From NCBI RefSeq assembly GCF_027887165.1, contig NC_077230.1:344439850-344503849 (forward strand): a stretch of 64,000 nt of DNA, in the 5' to 3' direction. The notes beneath the pieces are model-generated. The model saw only the letters and a list, made by a program, of their open reading frames with translations. It was not told the DNA's origin and did not search any database. Below, piece after piece: positions 31,881-43,426 of the stretch. This DNA comes from Monodelphis domestica. Lineage: Eukaryota; Chordata; Mammalia; Didelphimorphia; Didelphidae. How positions within the stretch are numbered: the stretch's first letter is position 1; each line of letters begins with the position of its first letter. The position numbers and the translations under genes were made by a program.

Positions 31881-32409
31881 AGGGTTTGAGGGAAGATAAT
31901 ACATCTGTTACAGACATATTAAATGTGAGATTCTATATGAATTTGAGTGAAGAGTCCCAATAAGCAGCTGTTGATAACAGGATGGAGCTCAGGGCAGAGA
32001 GTCTTACTAAATACATAGATACAGATTCCATTTACACAGAGATGTTGAGATCAAGGGAGGATATAAAAAGAAAAGAGTTGAACCATGTTAGGCTTTGAGG
32101 GACAAGGTTCAGTTATATAGGAAGGAAGAGTACCTGGGGAGAAAATATCATGGAGACCAATAGTAGAAAGAGTTTACAAAAGGATGCACTGGTTACTAAG
32201 TATCAAAAGCTAAAAAGGAAAAATGAAATTTGAGAAAAGGCCATTATATTTAGACCAGACGATCTGGAGAAACTAGGAATCTTGGGGACCAGACACAGAC
32301 TGGTGGTAGTGGGAGAGCAAGATCAATGGAGTTGACCTATAGTGGTTTTGAAGGGGATCAAGCATTAAGATCCTGAAAGGTAGAGAAAAGGAAGAAAAGC
32401 TTAGAAAGG
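31881..32409. other. Unassigned; L2-like in part
   Basis: 32085-32330 ('gttaggctttgagggacaag', 'gaccagacgatctggagaaa') looks like inverted L2 remnants. No gene. Confidence 0.35.
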
Positions 32410-32640
32410 AGTACAGTAGACAGAGCCTGGTTTTTGTATTCAGAAGACTTGTGTTCAGGTCCTAACCTGGACATTTCTTAACTGTGTGACCATAGGCAAG
32501 TTGCTTCCCTTCCTAGAGCCTTTAATCTTCTCACCTATAAAATGAGTAATCCTATCCTGCCTTTTTCACAGGATTGGTGCAAAGGAAGTACTTTGCAAAC
32601 CTTAAGGTAGTTATAGAAATGAGATAAAATGATGATTATT
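32410..32640 (+). mobile_element. MIR-type CORE-SINE
   Basis: 'gagtacagtagacagagcct', 'aactgtgtgaccataggcaa', 'cttctcacctataaaatgag', 'gtactttgcaaaccttaagg'. Confidence 0.7.
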
Positions 32641-33185
32641 GAAAAAGCAAAATTTTCTTCCTGCTTGGTGTTCCATTTTCTTATAAATCTTCCCCTCTTA
32701 TCCTTTCCTTCTTTCTCCAATACGTCTCACATACTGTAAAACATACCTGAGATCTATAGGAATCTCACTACTACCTTAACACTATGTGGTCTATGGGACT
32801 TCTATAACTTCTGATCTTCCCTGTTCTGACAGGCCAAACACAATAGATTTGTAGGATATAGAATGTTAGACTTTAGCACATAGACTATTAGAATTAGGGA
32901 GCTATTTAGAGATAGAAGGAACTTTAGAACAGAGAATACTAATATTTAGAGATGTAAAAAAAACTATTTTATAGAGGAGGGAACTAATAGAAAAGAAGGA
33001 ACTTAACCCAAGGTGACACTCTGAGTCAATCCAATAATTAAAATCTTCCCATCAAAAGGGTAGGGTAAATAAAAACCTATTTGTATGACTACAGCCCAAG
33101 GGAACATCTTTCTGAAAAGTTATTGCTAAGATAATTGTTATAACAACATCTGTTTTTCTCTCTCAGTCACGGAAGCAGGTGGTGA
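32641..33185. other. Mostly unassigned; MIR scrap
   Basis: 32850-33030 keeps faint inverted MIR order ('gagctatttagagatagaag', 'gaacttaacccaaggtgaca'). No gene. Confidence 0.35.
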
Positions 33186-33360
33186 GGGGCAAAGAAAAGT
33201 GGGTTGAGAGTCAGGAGACATGAGTTCTAATCTGGGTAACCTTGAGTAAGTCTTTTTCTATCTCTGAGTTTTAATTTTATTTGAAAAATCAAAGGTTTGG
33301 AATGGATAACCTCGAAGATCCCACCAGATTCTTAAGTATCCTTCAAGCTCTATTGTACTT
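33186..33360 (+). mobile_element. MIR3-like SINE
   Basis: 'gtgggttgagagtcaggaga', 'ggtaaccttgagtaagtctt', 'gaatggataacctcgaagat' tail. Confidence 0.6.
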
Positions 33361-34009
33361 TATTCTAATAGCTCATTTTCTACATGCTAAGATTCTTTTT
33401 ATCTCATGTGTCCCATGACATCTTCCTTTTCTTCATACCTCTTCCACACTTTTCCCCAACACAAGTATAACTATGCCATATTTGGACCATTTTTCCTCCC
33501 CCAAAATAATCTCCTCAAAATGACTCACCATGGTTGGAGGGCCTTAGTTTCTAAGAGGCTCCATATCTTTGCATTCAAGCTCCACAATGAACTTTATGTC
33601 TGCTTTTTGAGGGCCAGTCTATTCCCAAGAATGTAGAGACCTTGCACAGAAGACTGGCTACCAGAAAATGGAGAGTCTGGCCAAAGAAAATTAGGAAGCC
33701 TCCATGTTAAGACATGGAGGGGTTAAGCCTGCTATAGCTGGAAGGAGTACCTAGAGATTAAAAGGGATCTTTGAAATAAAGATTGCCTAAAATTAAGCCA
33801 GATTGATGGTCTGGTGAATGACGATGTTTTTCTCTACCTGTAGGATGCTGAGTCAGGTCCCTAATAGCCTCTGGGGCTTAAGGTTTCTATTAAAATTCAG
33901 TTGGAAGGTCTATTCAGTTCAGGAATCCCAGGGGTATTCCCAAGCCTTTAATCCACCTGCGTAGTGGACTCAAACCACTCAATTCCTCACTTAGCTGTAG
34001 AGCCTTATG
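33361..34009. other. Unassigned sequence
   Basis: No gene or clear repeat. A 76-codon forward frame at 33406 shows nothing recognisable. Confidence 0.35.
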
Positions 34010-34150
34010 ACATTGCAACTGGAAGGGATCTTAAAGATCAATTACAAACCCTTAATTTTCTATCAGGCTCAGAGGGGAAAGCCACTTGTCCAAGGTCACA
34101 CAGTGAGTTAGTGACATAATCAGGTCAAGAATTTAAATCTTCCAAATGTC
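34010..34150 (-). mobile_element. MIR-type fragment
   Basis: 'acattgcaactggaagggat', 'gccacttgtccaaggtcaca'. Confidence 0.6.
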
Positions 34151-34344
34151 ATTTAAAGTATTTTTCATTAAAATGAGCTGTCGTATGGACTGATATTAAT
34201 TTTCAACTTTAATATTATATTATTGGAGTAGTGAGTTCTCAGTTATTGAAGGTATTTAAGCAGAATCCAGAGAACCACCTGAGATTCTTGCTTTAGATCA
34301 AGGTTTTGGATAAGGTAGCCTGTGACATGCCTTTCCTCTTGTAG
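34151..34344. other. Unassigned; L3-like scrap
   Basis: 'ggagtagtgagttctcagtt' and 'ggtatttaagcagaatccag' near 34226-34268 resemble an L3 3' end in plus sense, too short to be sure. Confidence 0.35.
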
Positions 34345-34545
34345 TATGGTATAGAAAGAGTTCTAGACTTGAGATTAGTCAGGAAGATATGGGTCCAAAT
34401 CCTATCTCTGGCACTCATGAGCTGTTTGACCCTGAGCAAGTCATTTAAACTCTCTATGCCTCAGATTCTTCATCTGCAAATTGAGAGGGTTAGATCTGAT
34501 GGCTTTTAAGACCCCTTCTAACTCTAAATCAATGATCCTATCATA
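34345..34545 (+). mobile_element. MIR3-like SINE
   Basis: Well-preserved plus-sense copy: 'ggtccaaatcctatctctgg', 'cctcagattcttcatctgca', 'gggttagatctgatggcttt', 'ccccttctaactctaaatca'. Confidence 0.7.
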
Positions 34546-34599
34546 TGTAGTTCAATAAGTTGGGTCCATTCCTTGCTTCCTAGGGATTGTGTTATGTCA

Positions 34600-34760
34600 C
34601 TCAAATTTTCTCAACCTTATCTTCATTATCTGGAAAATGAGAATAATCATACATATAGTTTACTCACAGGTTTGTTGGAAGGCAAGAACTTTGCAAAACT
34701 TCAAGTGCTATATGAATATATGTGAACTAATGTTATTATCTCCATGATTCTATGATTCTC
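34600..34760 (+). mobile_element. MIR-type 3' fragment
   Basis: 'tatcttcattatctggaaaa', 'ggcaagaactttgcaaaact', 'tgctatatgaatatatgtga'. Confidence 0.55.
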
Positions 34761-35139
34761 ACCTTGCCTTGACATGTTTCACAGACTCCCTGACCTTTTA
34801 ATTCCCCCATACATCCCAGCAGGACCACTTTTCCTCTTTTCTCCAGTCAGAATACAGTGTAAGTCTCCTATCCTTCCTTATCCTTCTATCCCTGAGATAG
34901 AGATGAGGGTATTTTTGAACATTCCCAGACCAAGCTTTGTCACTGACAAAGAGAGAAGAAAGGAATAAGGATAAGATGTATACTCAGGGCCTCAATCAGA
35001 AAGAAACAAGGGGATCTATACCACATAGGCTAGAGGAGTCAAAAAAGCTCTCATCCTTCCTGCAGGGTTGAAATCTGACTAAAGGCTTGGTCGCTGTCCA
35101 AGGTCCTAAAACCTTGACAGACTGCTCATATTCAATAGA
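34761..35139. other. Unassigned
   Basis: No gene or repeat recognised. Confidence 0.35.
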
Positions 35140-35290
35140 TTGTTAGAACTGGAAGGGATCAAACTAGTCATCTAGTCCAACCCCTCCTCCCTCACCCCCT
35201 ATTCTACAGATGAGGTAATTGGGGACCTGAAAAGAGAGGAGGCTTGAATAGGATCACACAGTGGATTCCTGGTAGAATTGAGAAATGAAT
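35140..35290 (-). mobile_element. MIR-type fragment
   Basis: 'gattgttagaactggaaggg', 'catctagtccaacccctcct', 'ctacagatgaggtaattggg'. Confidence 0.6.
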
Positions 35291-35589
35291 CCAAATCACA
35301 TTCTGGCCAACTTCCCACTCTGAGGACTTCTTTTTGGTGAGAGTTTGCCATTTCTAGTGTTCCCAGATCCTTCACAGTGTAGTCTGGTCATCTTCCTGCC
35401 ATGCTTTGGTGTGTGCCCTAGCCCCACCCCTCTGCCTCTTGCTCAGGGAATAATAATCAAATCAATAATACAATTGCTGGAAAGGATGTGTTGATAATTG
35501 CCATGTGACTGCATTCACCATCACGTTGACTTTCCAGACCAAAATGCCCCTTTCGGATGACCACTACTACATTTGCTATATCCCCCCTG
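35291..35589. other. Unassigned
   Basis: No feature recognised. Confidence 0.3.
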
Positions 35590-35700
35590 CTTTAATGTAA
35601 ACTTCTTGAGAGCATAGGATTTCTTGCTTTTTGTATTTGATCCCCCCCATATTTAGCACAATGATTGACAGTAACTTTTTAGTTACCTTTTTCATTTGTT
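35590..35700 (+). mobile_element. L2-type 3' end
   Basis: 'taatgtaaacttcttgagag', 'ttagcacaatgattgacagt'. Confidence 0.55.
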
Positions 35701-35859
35701 CACTCATTGATGTGCTCATTCATTTATTCATCATCTGAATACAAGATATTTTCTCTTTTCATTCTAATATGTTACTGATGAGTGGGATGGAAAAGACATA
35801 GCCTAATCTAGCCAAAGGCTTTTGAGGTCTTAGGACAAGAGAGTAAAAGTTAGACTGGA

Positions 35860-36056
35860 AAGGCAACTAGGTAGCTCAGTTGATTGAGAGCAAGATAGGA
35901 GGTCCTGGGTTCAAAGTTGATCTCAGACATTTCCCAGCTGTGTGGCCTTGGGCAAGTCATTTAACCCCCATTGCCTAGATCTTACCACTTTTTTGCCTTG
36001 GAGCCAATACATAGTATTGATTCTAAGACAGAAGGTAAGGGTTTTAAAAAAAGAAA
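35860..36056 (+). mobile_element. SINE1-type element
   Basis: Plus-sense full copy from 'ggcaactaggtagctcagtt' to 'ctaagacagaaggtaagggt' and an A-rich tail. Confidence 0.9.
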
Positions 36057-36109
36057 CTAAGCTGGGTGAAACCAAATATTGTCTCCTAAGTACAGTAATA
36101 ATTGTTCAT

Positions 36110-36360
36110 CAGGTCTCCTAAGATCCCAGGACTGAAATATTCCTTGTGGGTAAACCTTGGAGTGGGGAGGAAGTAAGAAGGATAAAACATAGTCCCTGTC
36201 CTCACAGAGACTCTGGTTTTGGGTGGAAGACATGACCTTTTATGACAGACAACCCCTAGTCTGAGGTGGAGAACCCCCACTTTTTTCACATGAAGCCCTT
36301 GGTCTGAGAGGAGGGAGAATACAAAGAACTTTACCTCATGTAGGACCCGATCTGATTGGG
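36110..36360 (-). repeat. Dispersed 40-45-bp minisatellite, locus C
   Basis: Four to five inverted units: 'agtccctgtcctcacagaga', 'gacaacccctagtctgaggt', 'gaagcccttggtctgagagg', 'aggacccgatctgattggga', separated by 'gaagacatgacc' type linkers. Confidence 0.4.
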
Positions 36361-36479
36361 AGACAGATAAATGATTCATGGGAAATCACTCATGCTGCTA
36401 CTGTCACCATCACAATGACATTTATATGCCCTGGTGTGCTGAGCTGGGAGGGTGCCACCTAGTCTGGCTACTGAGGTTA

Positions 36480-36670
36480 ATCATAGCTTAAGAACTGGCA
36501 GAACACGAGAGGTCTTCTGGGCTCAACTCCCAATTTAAAGGTGAGGAAAGTAAGGTCTAGAAAGGTTGAGTAAAAACCCCCCAACAATTTTCTAGGCTCA
36601 TATTGGGATTTAAATGCAGGTAATCTGATTCCAAATTCTGCACTATTCCATCCTCCATTCCCTAATCCAT
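36480..36670 (-). mobile_element. MIR-type fragment
   Basis: 'gaactggcagaacacgagag', 'aatttaaaggtgaggaaagt', 'gatttaaatgcaggtaatct'. Confidence 0.55.
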
Positions 36671-36959
36671 TCATTTTACTCAAGGAAGACTTCTTAGAGA
36701 GAGTGAGATTTTATTTAGAAGAGTGAATAAAATGGAGGACAGGGTAGCTAAAGTGTGACCTTCTTAAGAGCAGAAATTGTCTCCTATTTATCGATGTCCT
36801 ATCAATGCCATTCTTGGTCACCTGAGTCCCAACTGCCAACAATTGGCTATGCCATCTTTCTGCTCTCCCTGCCCCCATTTCTGCCACTGAACTCACACAG
36901 TAGATTCCTTCCTAATTTGATACTTTGTGATTTCAGCAAGAGGATTTTATTTTCCAAAC
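36671..36959. other. Unassigned
   Basis: A short L2-like piece ('gaccttcttaagagcagaaa') is at 36758. Nothing else recognised. Confidence 0.35.
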
Positions 36960-37160
36960 AGGGCTTTTTAGTTTACAAAGAACTTTCCAGAGTTCAATGT
37001 GCTTTAAATTTTTGAAAACACTTTCATGTTGGTTCTTCTTTGTTCTCAACAGTTTCGTAGGAGATGACAGGGAAAGAATTATTGTCCCATTTTATAGATG
37101 CAGACACAGAAGACCAGAGAAATGAATTCAGTTTATTTTGTCTTTTGAGTCAGAGTACTG
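36960..37160 (-). mobile_element. MIR-type CORE-SINE
   Basis: 'gtttacaaagaactttccag', 'cattttatagatgcagacac', 'agaagaccagagaaatgaat'. Confidence 0.5.
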
Positions 37161-37516
37161 TCCTTGAGCTGTCACCAACTGTGAACCCTGTTGAAGGAAA
37201 TACAGCATGTCCAGATGTAACTTCACAGATTGAACCCATCTCAGAGTATCAGGGTCTTCTTACTGGCAGACAGAGGGGCTAGGAAATGAGAGAGAATCAA
37301 TAAAAATGTAAATCTTATCAGTTAAAACCTGCCCCAGGCTGAGCTCTGGCTGTGAGAAAAGATAAGTCTGTACTGGACCAGAGAGGCTCAGATTAGCCTG
37401 GGTCGAGACAGAGTAGGGGTGGAATTGGAACTGTTAAAGAGGAGGAAGAATAAAAAAAAAGAATACCTCTGAACTAAGGAGATGTGAAGGGATGAGAGGG
37501 GAGAAATGATTAGGAA
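37161..37516. other. Unassigned
   Basis: No gene or clear repeat recognised. Confidence 0.35.
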
Positions 37517-37647
37517 ATCTGAGTTCTCTGGAGGTTTCTCAAGAACAGGGTCTTTCTCCCCTTATATCAAGGACTCCTCAAAGGGAAGGACCATGTTCTC
37601 CCACCAAAATGGGAATTCTCAGGGGACAGAGGCCACTTCTCTTCAGT
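37517..37647 (+). repeat. Dispersed 40-45-bp minisatellite, locus D
   Basis: Three units: 'ctgagttctctggaggtttc', 'atcaaggactcctcaaaggg', 'aaatgggaattctcagggga', each followed by a 'tctttctcccc' or 'tgttctcccacc' type end. Confidence 0.4.
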
Positions 37648-37657
37648 TATATTGTAT

Positions 37658-37658
<1 letters not shown>

Positions 37659-37710
<52 letters not shown>
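37659..37710 (+). repeat. (GT)26 microsatellite
   Basis: Pure GT dinucleotide run of about 52 bp. The cysteine/valine open frames across it are artefacts. Confidence 0.95.
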
Positions 37711-37712
<2 letters not shown>

Positions 37713-38206
37713 CTGAAGATAGGAAACTTGTAGAATCTCAGAGCTGGAAGGAACTTCAGAAAGCATCTAAAGCAATCTTTATCGGAAGCACAAATCATCT
37801 CTTCAGCATCTTCAACAAGTGGCAGTATCCCTCTGTTTGAATATCTCCAGTAATGGTGAGCTCAATACCTTATAAGACAGCCCCCTTCATTTCTAACAGA
37901 CCATATTATTTTCAGGCTCATTCTTCATTGAGCTGAAACTTGCTTCCCATTGCTCCTGCTGATGCTATTTCTGACTTCTGGAGTTATACAGAATTTTTCT
38001 CTTTGCTCTATGATAGCCATTCAGGTACTTGAAGGCAGCTATCATGTTCCACCAGTCTTCTCTTCTACAGTCAGGTATGCTGGTCCTCTGATGATTCCCC
38101 TATGAAATGATCTTTATTCAAGATTTTTTGATCTTCCTCTTCTGGAAATATTTTAGTTTATCAATGTCCTTCTTAAAATCTGACCAGAACTAAATACAAA
38201 ACTATT

Positions 38207-38655
38207 TAAGGAGTCTTGGGGGTCTGTGAACTTGTTTTGAAAAATATTTTTAAAACTGTACTTCAATATAGTTTCCTTTGTAATTGTATGTATTTTATTT
38301 TATTCATGAAAACCTTCTGAGAGGTTTTAATTCCAACTGCCATAGGAATCAATGAAAGAAGGAAATGAGTATTTATTAAGTACTTACTATGTTCCAGAAA
38401 CTGTGCCAAATGCCTTGCAAATAGCTCATTTGAATCTTATAACCGCCTAAGAGGTAGGAACTATTATCATCCTCATTTTTTTCTGTTAAGGAAACTGATG
38501 CAGACAAAGGTTAGATGACTTGCCCAAGGTCACACAGCTAATAAATGGGGTCAAATTTGAATTCAAGTCTTCCTGATTACAGTTTCAGCACTCTATTTGC
38601 TATACTACCCACTTGGCTCTATGACACAAAAAGGTTAAGAATTCCTATTCTGGGT
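38207..38655. mobile_element. hAT-type MITE split by a MIR
   Basis: First part 38207-38344 ('ggggtctgtgaacttgtttt', 'tgtatgtattttattttatt'), second part 38618-38655 ('tctatgacacaaaaaggtta', 'agaattcctattctgg'). Same family as 19160-19375, opposite order. Confidence 0.6.
38345..38617 (-). mobile_element. MIR-type CORE-SINE nested in the hAT MITE
   Basis: 'gagtatttattaagtactta', 'ttaaggaaactgatgcagac', 'gacttgcccaaggtcacaca', 'gaattcaagtcttcctgatt'. Confidence 0.7.
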
Positions 38656-39260
38656 AGTCTGACCAGGGCAAAGGATTATCTTTTCCCTTTCTCTGACTTC
38701 TAATCAAAAAGCTTGCATTTGAATTAGTTATTTTTAGCTGTCATTTCACATTGTTCAATCATGTTGAACTTGCAGTCAGTTTAGACCCTCCAGATCTTTT
38801 AAAATACAAACCATGCCTTCCCCCTTTTATACTCATGAAACCAGTTTTTTAAACTCAAGTATACATGCATCCCTACTAAATTTGATCCTGCTAGATTTGG
38901 CCCATCCATCTATTGAGGGTTTTTGAAATCCTGTCTGTTATACAACTTGCTAGTTATCTAACTCAGTTTTGCTTTATTTACAAATTAGATAGACAGGAAT
39001 CTATGCCTTCGTCCACACTACTGCTAAAAGTGTTGAATGGTACAGAGCCAAGGTCAAATCCTTAGGGCATTCCATTAATGATTATTCTTTAAATTGACTT
39101 CCTGATAATGGCATCCATTAATGGTGAGTCTTTGTTCTCAGTCACGGAATGATGTATCTATCTTAACTCTATCGATCTTGTCCATAAAAATAGTATCTAG
39201 CACTTTCATGTACCCCCAATTTGTACAGTAGGTTCCCTTGGATAAAACTACTGTAGTTTC

Positions 39261-40104
39261 AAGGAATTATGAGTCTGTATAGCTTTTGAGCCCCTATCAG
39301 TGTGTTTACCTTTACTAGTCAGTCAGTAGTCACAAAGAATTCAAATTAAAGGTATTTAATGAAAATAAATTAAAAGAAAGAAAAATATTGATGAACTATT
39401 TCCCCCATTAAACTGATGCACACCACCAGTGGGAGGAAAGGATGGACTTAAGGAATGTTTATGGAGGGACTTATGCATGCAGTTAACAGGTAGGTTAGCT
39501 AATATGTATGGAAGGGAAGCCTCTGATGCTACAGGGCTCATGATGTCTTCTAGTGAGGTCATTGCATTTATTCCATCAGCCCTGCTCCATGATGGTCTTT
39601 TATGGAATGGTATCTCTGCTCTGCAGTCTCTACTAGTATTTACTCACCAATGCTTTCATATGGTTGCTACTCCACGTTACTCCTCCAGTCCCATGGCCAA
39701 TGCTGATCATTATGAGACATGATTCCATGGGCATAAAGTTGTAGAGCTTCTCTTTACTTGTGGATTCAGTAAGAGTACTATCTCTTTCTCAGAAGGTAGA
39801 GTGGGTGTTGCCATTACTCTTTCAACTTAAAGCCCATTGGCTTCCTTATGAAGGGTTTTGTCTTGGTTTTTTAGAAAAGAAAGAACCTTATAATTTGTAT
39901 CAGGGAAATACTAGAGGAAAGAGCTTTCCCAGATTTTTTCTCATAAAGAGGGATCTTTCTGTGTCAGAATCTTAGCTGGAATGAGTCTGCCTTCCCAGAA
40001 GGAGATTTCTCATTCTAGAAGCCAAAGATCAGAGCAGAGCAGAGCCACTCCTAGCAAACTATTGTCTTCAGGCTTAACTTTATTTTGCTTTTAAAAAAAT
40101 TTTG
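39261..40104. other. Unassigned sequence
   Basis: About 840 bp with no recognised family. Open forward frames at 39429 and 39760 have no identifiable motif. Might be retroviral LTR or internal remnant, but no primer-binding site, polypurine tract or gene fragment could be shown. Confidence 0.3.
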
Positions 40105-40290
40105 TCTTTTCTGCTTACTAAAGGCAGGCAACACAAAGCAGGAAATATTTCCAAAGCACTTACATCACTGTGCTAAGCAATGGGGGTTACAGATACAAGC
40201 AAAAAGGAAGACAAGCTTATAGCCTCAAGTAGCTTACATTAGAATGGTGAACACACAAGATAGGAGAGAGCTCAAAAGTTAGGGATTATG
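40105..40290 (+). mobile_element. Ancient interspersed repeat (family not named)
   Basis: 'aaagcacttacatcactgtg', 'ctaagcaatgggggttacag', 'cctcaagtagcttacattag' follow the order of a common mammalian repeat. Confidence 0.45.
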
Positions 40291-41889
40291 GGAAAGAGGA
40301 ATGAAGGTACTTATGCGGAGCCATGGTGCAGAAGTCCAAAAAGTCAAAAACACAGCCAGGAGGGGAATGAAAGTTGGCCATCCTGGACCTTTCCTTGAAA
40401 TAGACAGCTCTTGAAGAATTTAAGAGAAGAGGGTCTGGAAGGGTGATAGGAATGTTTCTCTGATGGGTTCAGAAAATTAATGTAATTCCCTGTTTGATTT
40501 ATGATGGCTAAATTAGGCTCCTCATCCATATTAGATGCTGCTTTCCCTTCTAAAAGTGTCTAGGACTCTCAAGATTTGGGGTCTCCAGTTTCTCAGTCTC
40601 TAAATTCGTTTCATCTCCCATGAAAATATGTGAAAAGGGGGTAAAGGCACAACAAACTAAGCCTGGGGGGTGGGGGAGGCCAGGTTATCATCTTTCCCTT
40701 CCTAATTTCAAAATGTGAGAGAATTTTTCCCCCAATCCCTTGCTGAAAATAAGTAAGAAATATAGGTTAATTAGAAGTGATTCATACTTCAAATAGGGAT
40801 TCAACCAGGTAATCTCTGAGCTACTTTACAATTATGAGATCCTACCATTAAATTTAACAAGGTGAGATGAAGGATTTTTTTTGTGTGTGTGTGTAAACTC
40901 TAGGAGTGACCAAGGCAAGAACTGAAATAAACTGCTTTGGTAGGTGATAGGTCACTTTATCTCTACTTTCCCTTGAGACAGTAAGAAAACAATCAACCAG
41001 CTAGCTTAGTGAAAGCTTACTTCGTCAAATCACTCCACCTTGTTTGACACATGTACAGGAAGACTTGATACCTTAGAAGGGCCAGAATAGGTCAGAGGCT
41101 TTAGGCCAAGAGTAAAAGTATTTAGAATCCTTGCCCAGCAGGAGTATTCTCAGAGGCTGAGGAAACTTGGTTGATCCTAAGGGCAGTATCTAAATATCAA
41201 GCCATTTAGGAATCAAAGTTATTCTGAAAGTTGGCGCAAGTGTACCATTATGCTTGGTGGGGGAGAGGGAAATGCGTAGACTTCTACTTGGTATTTATAG
41301 ATAACCTTCTGAGCAGGACCATGTTTCTTCAGTCTGTGAGAGTGTAAATTTATCCCAGTTCTAAGTATTTTTCCCACTTAGTCTAAAACCTGTTGATTCA
41401 TTGAAATTTCTTCTCACCTCCTCAAGGAGCAGGACATCTTTTCCCTTATTTTAAGTGGTAGTAGTGATTCAGTTGAGTTAATCAATCAAACCCAACCTTA
41501 ATTAAGTGGTTGCTATTAAAAAAATGGTAGTGAAATACCAGAAGCTGACAAGCAATCAAGGAAAGTCCTGATTGGCTAAAAGTAATCTTGGCCTTGGAGA
41601 TCAACAAATGAGCTCTAGGTATGGAGCACGAGTCTTGACAAGCTGAGTTTAATCACTCCATTAGCTAATCTTACCTTTGTCCCCTCTGTGTGCCCAGTCA
41701 TTTGAGTGTGTAAGAGGAGGAGATTTGGTCCCCACCCTTGGCAAGCTCTTAATCTTACTGGGAAAATGAGATTCACAAAGGGAAAGCAAAGAATAATATC
41801 TTTCTGTTTCTGTCATTCTTTCTCTCACTCACTCCACCTCTACCTTCCCGTTTTTTTTTTCTTCAGTCTATATTCCCAGCCCAAATAAC
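40291..41889. other. Long unassigned stretch
   Basis: About 1.6 kb in which I recognise no gene, RNA or firm repeat. There is a short GT run at 40881-40894 and a T-run at 41851-41860. Confidence 0.35.
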
Positions 41890-42280
41890 ATTTCTGAACC
41901 TCCGTTCTGCATGGCTAGGTGCTGATCATATCATACTTGTCTCATTGGTATCTCAAACTTCATGTCCAAAACAGAACTGATCACGTAACGTTTCCAAGGA
42001 AACTGGATCCTCCTCCAAGCTTCCCTCTTTCTCTCCAGGGTACCACCACTCTGCCAGTCATCCAGGTTGATGAACCTGAAGTTTTCTTGGACTTCTCTCT
42101 CTTACCATCTTCCTTCCCCTGCCACACTGAATTGATTGCTAGGACTCTTCAGCTCCTCTACCTGCCACCACCACTACCCTCCTAAATTAAGGTTCTCATG
42201 CCCTTTTGCCTGGGCTTCGGCAACCGCTTTCTAGTTATTTTCCTGGTCTCCAGGCAAAGCTGAAGGTCTCTATGGAATAA
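41890..42280 (+). mobile_element. L2-type LINE ORF2 remnant
   Basis: Around 41950-42100 the plus strand reads like the L2 segment N-R-T-(D/E), then P-P-x-F-P-L-S-L-Q-G-T-T, T-L-P-V-I-Q, F-L-D-F-S-L. It continues to 'ctgggcttcggcaaccgctt' (42208) and 'ttttcctggtctccaggc' (42237). The 88-codon open frame is part of this remnant. Confidence 0.65.
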
Positions 42281-42604
42281 CAAACATGGATTATGCTGCA
42301 CAGAGAGGGAAGGGATGGAGGGCTGAGATCTAGCCATACTGATGAGATCACAGATCTGATTCAGTGCTATGGTTTAGAGAGGCAACATACACATACCAAA
42401 GCCAGATATTTGGAAATATGGACTCAGGGAAAGCGGAAATGTTTGTAAGTGACTTGATATGAGGACTTTTGTCCCTTTGCTTTCCACTCCTATTTATTTG
42501 AAAGTAACATCCAAAAGATGAAAAAGATACTTAGTAATTTGTGGAAACGGAAGTTTCTAAAATTCTGCTGAATAGATTGTTTGGCAATTAGACATCAATT
42601 TTAG
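42281..42604. other. Unassigned
   Basis: No feature recognised. Confidence 0.3.
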
Positions 42605-42843
42605 GAAGGAAACAGGCATTTATTAGGGGTCTACTATGCTAAACACTTTACAAATATCTTATTTGATCCTCACAATAAATGGGTGATAAGAGCTGTTGAC
42701 ATCCTCAGTTTATAGCTGAGGAAACTGAGGCAGAGTTAAGTGACTTGCTCAGAGTCATACAATCCGTAAGTGTCTGAGGCCAAATGTGAGCTCAGGTCTT
42801 CTGGACTCCAGGTCCTGTACTCTATCCACTGGGCCACCCTCCC
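42605..42843 (-). mobile_element. MIR-type CORE-SINE, well preserved
   Basis: 'caggcatttattaggggtct', 'tagctgaggaaactgaggca', 'agtgacttgctcagagtcat', 'ctctatccactgggccaccc'. Confidence 0.8.
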
Positions 42844-43116
42844 GGGAAAGTGATACAGACTTTCTAAATCTATGGTAGATTCGTCTTTCAAGCAAAGATC
42901 AAGAAGCTGAGGTTAAAAAAGTTTAACTTAATGCTTAACTTTATGGTAGTTCTATGTTCAAAAGAACTCAGTTGCTGGAAAGAAATCTTTGGTATCTATG
43001 TTTTACATACTTCTATGGTACATACTGGTTCCCTTGGATAGATTATAAACTTCCTGAGAACAATTATTCGCTTCCCTTTTGTCTTTGTAGCCTATATGAT
43101 TTTTGGTGTTTACTAA
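42844..43116. other. Unassigned; L2 tail
   Basis: 43040-43110 looks like an L2 3' end ('ttataaacttcctgagaaca'). The rest is unrecognised. Confidence 0.4.
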
Positions 43117-43304
43117 CTTCTTATCTTACTTAGAACCAACACAGTGTATTGGTTCCAAGGAAGAAGAGTGGTAAGGGCTGGGCAATGGGGGTTAAGTGAC
43201 TTGCCCAGGGTCACACAGCTGGGAAGTGTCTGAGGCCAAATTAGAACCCAGGATCTTTCTTTTCTAGGCCTGGCTCTCAATTCACTAAGCCACCCACTAG
43301 CCCC
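43117..43304 (-). mobile_element. SINE1-type element
   Basis: Inverted copy ('gtgtattggttccaaggaag' to 'taagccacccactagcccc'). A second copy inserted directly next to it. Confidence 0.85.
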
Positions 43305-43320
43305 TAATTTCTTATTTATT

Positions 43321-43356
43321 TATTTGTTCGTTCGTTCATTCATTCATTCATTCATC

Positions 43357-43426
<70 letters not shown>

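Larger units (their letters stand above)
37730..39260 (-). mobile_element. CR1/L3-type LINE, inverted, with nested insertions
   Basis: Inverse of the L3 3' end ('tatctccagtaatggtgagc' at 37840, 'acttgaaggcagctatcatg' at 38028) and, after a hAT MITE, of its reverse-transcriptase region ('gatttggcccatccatctat' at 38894, 'ccttagggcattccattaat' at 39059, 'gatcttgtccataaaaatag' at 39174). Degenerate, no open frame. Confidence 0.7.

Noticed and set aside
37652-37840. Cysteine/valine-rich frame
   Set aside because: Produced by the (GT)26 microsatellite.
39261-40104. Possible retroviral internal region
   Set aside because: No primer-binding site, polypurine tract or gene remnant recognisable; left as unassigned.
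41919-42185. 88-codon forward frame as a gene
   Set aside because: Its reading matches the order of an L2 LINE ORF2 segment.
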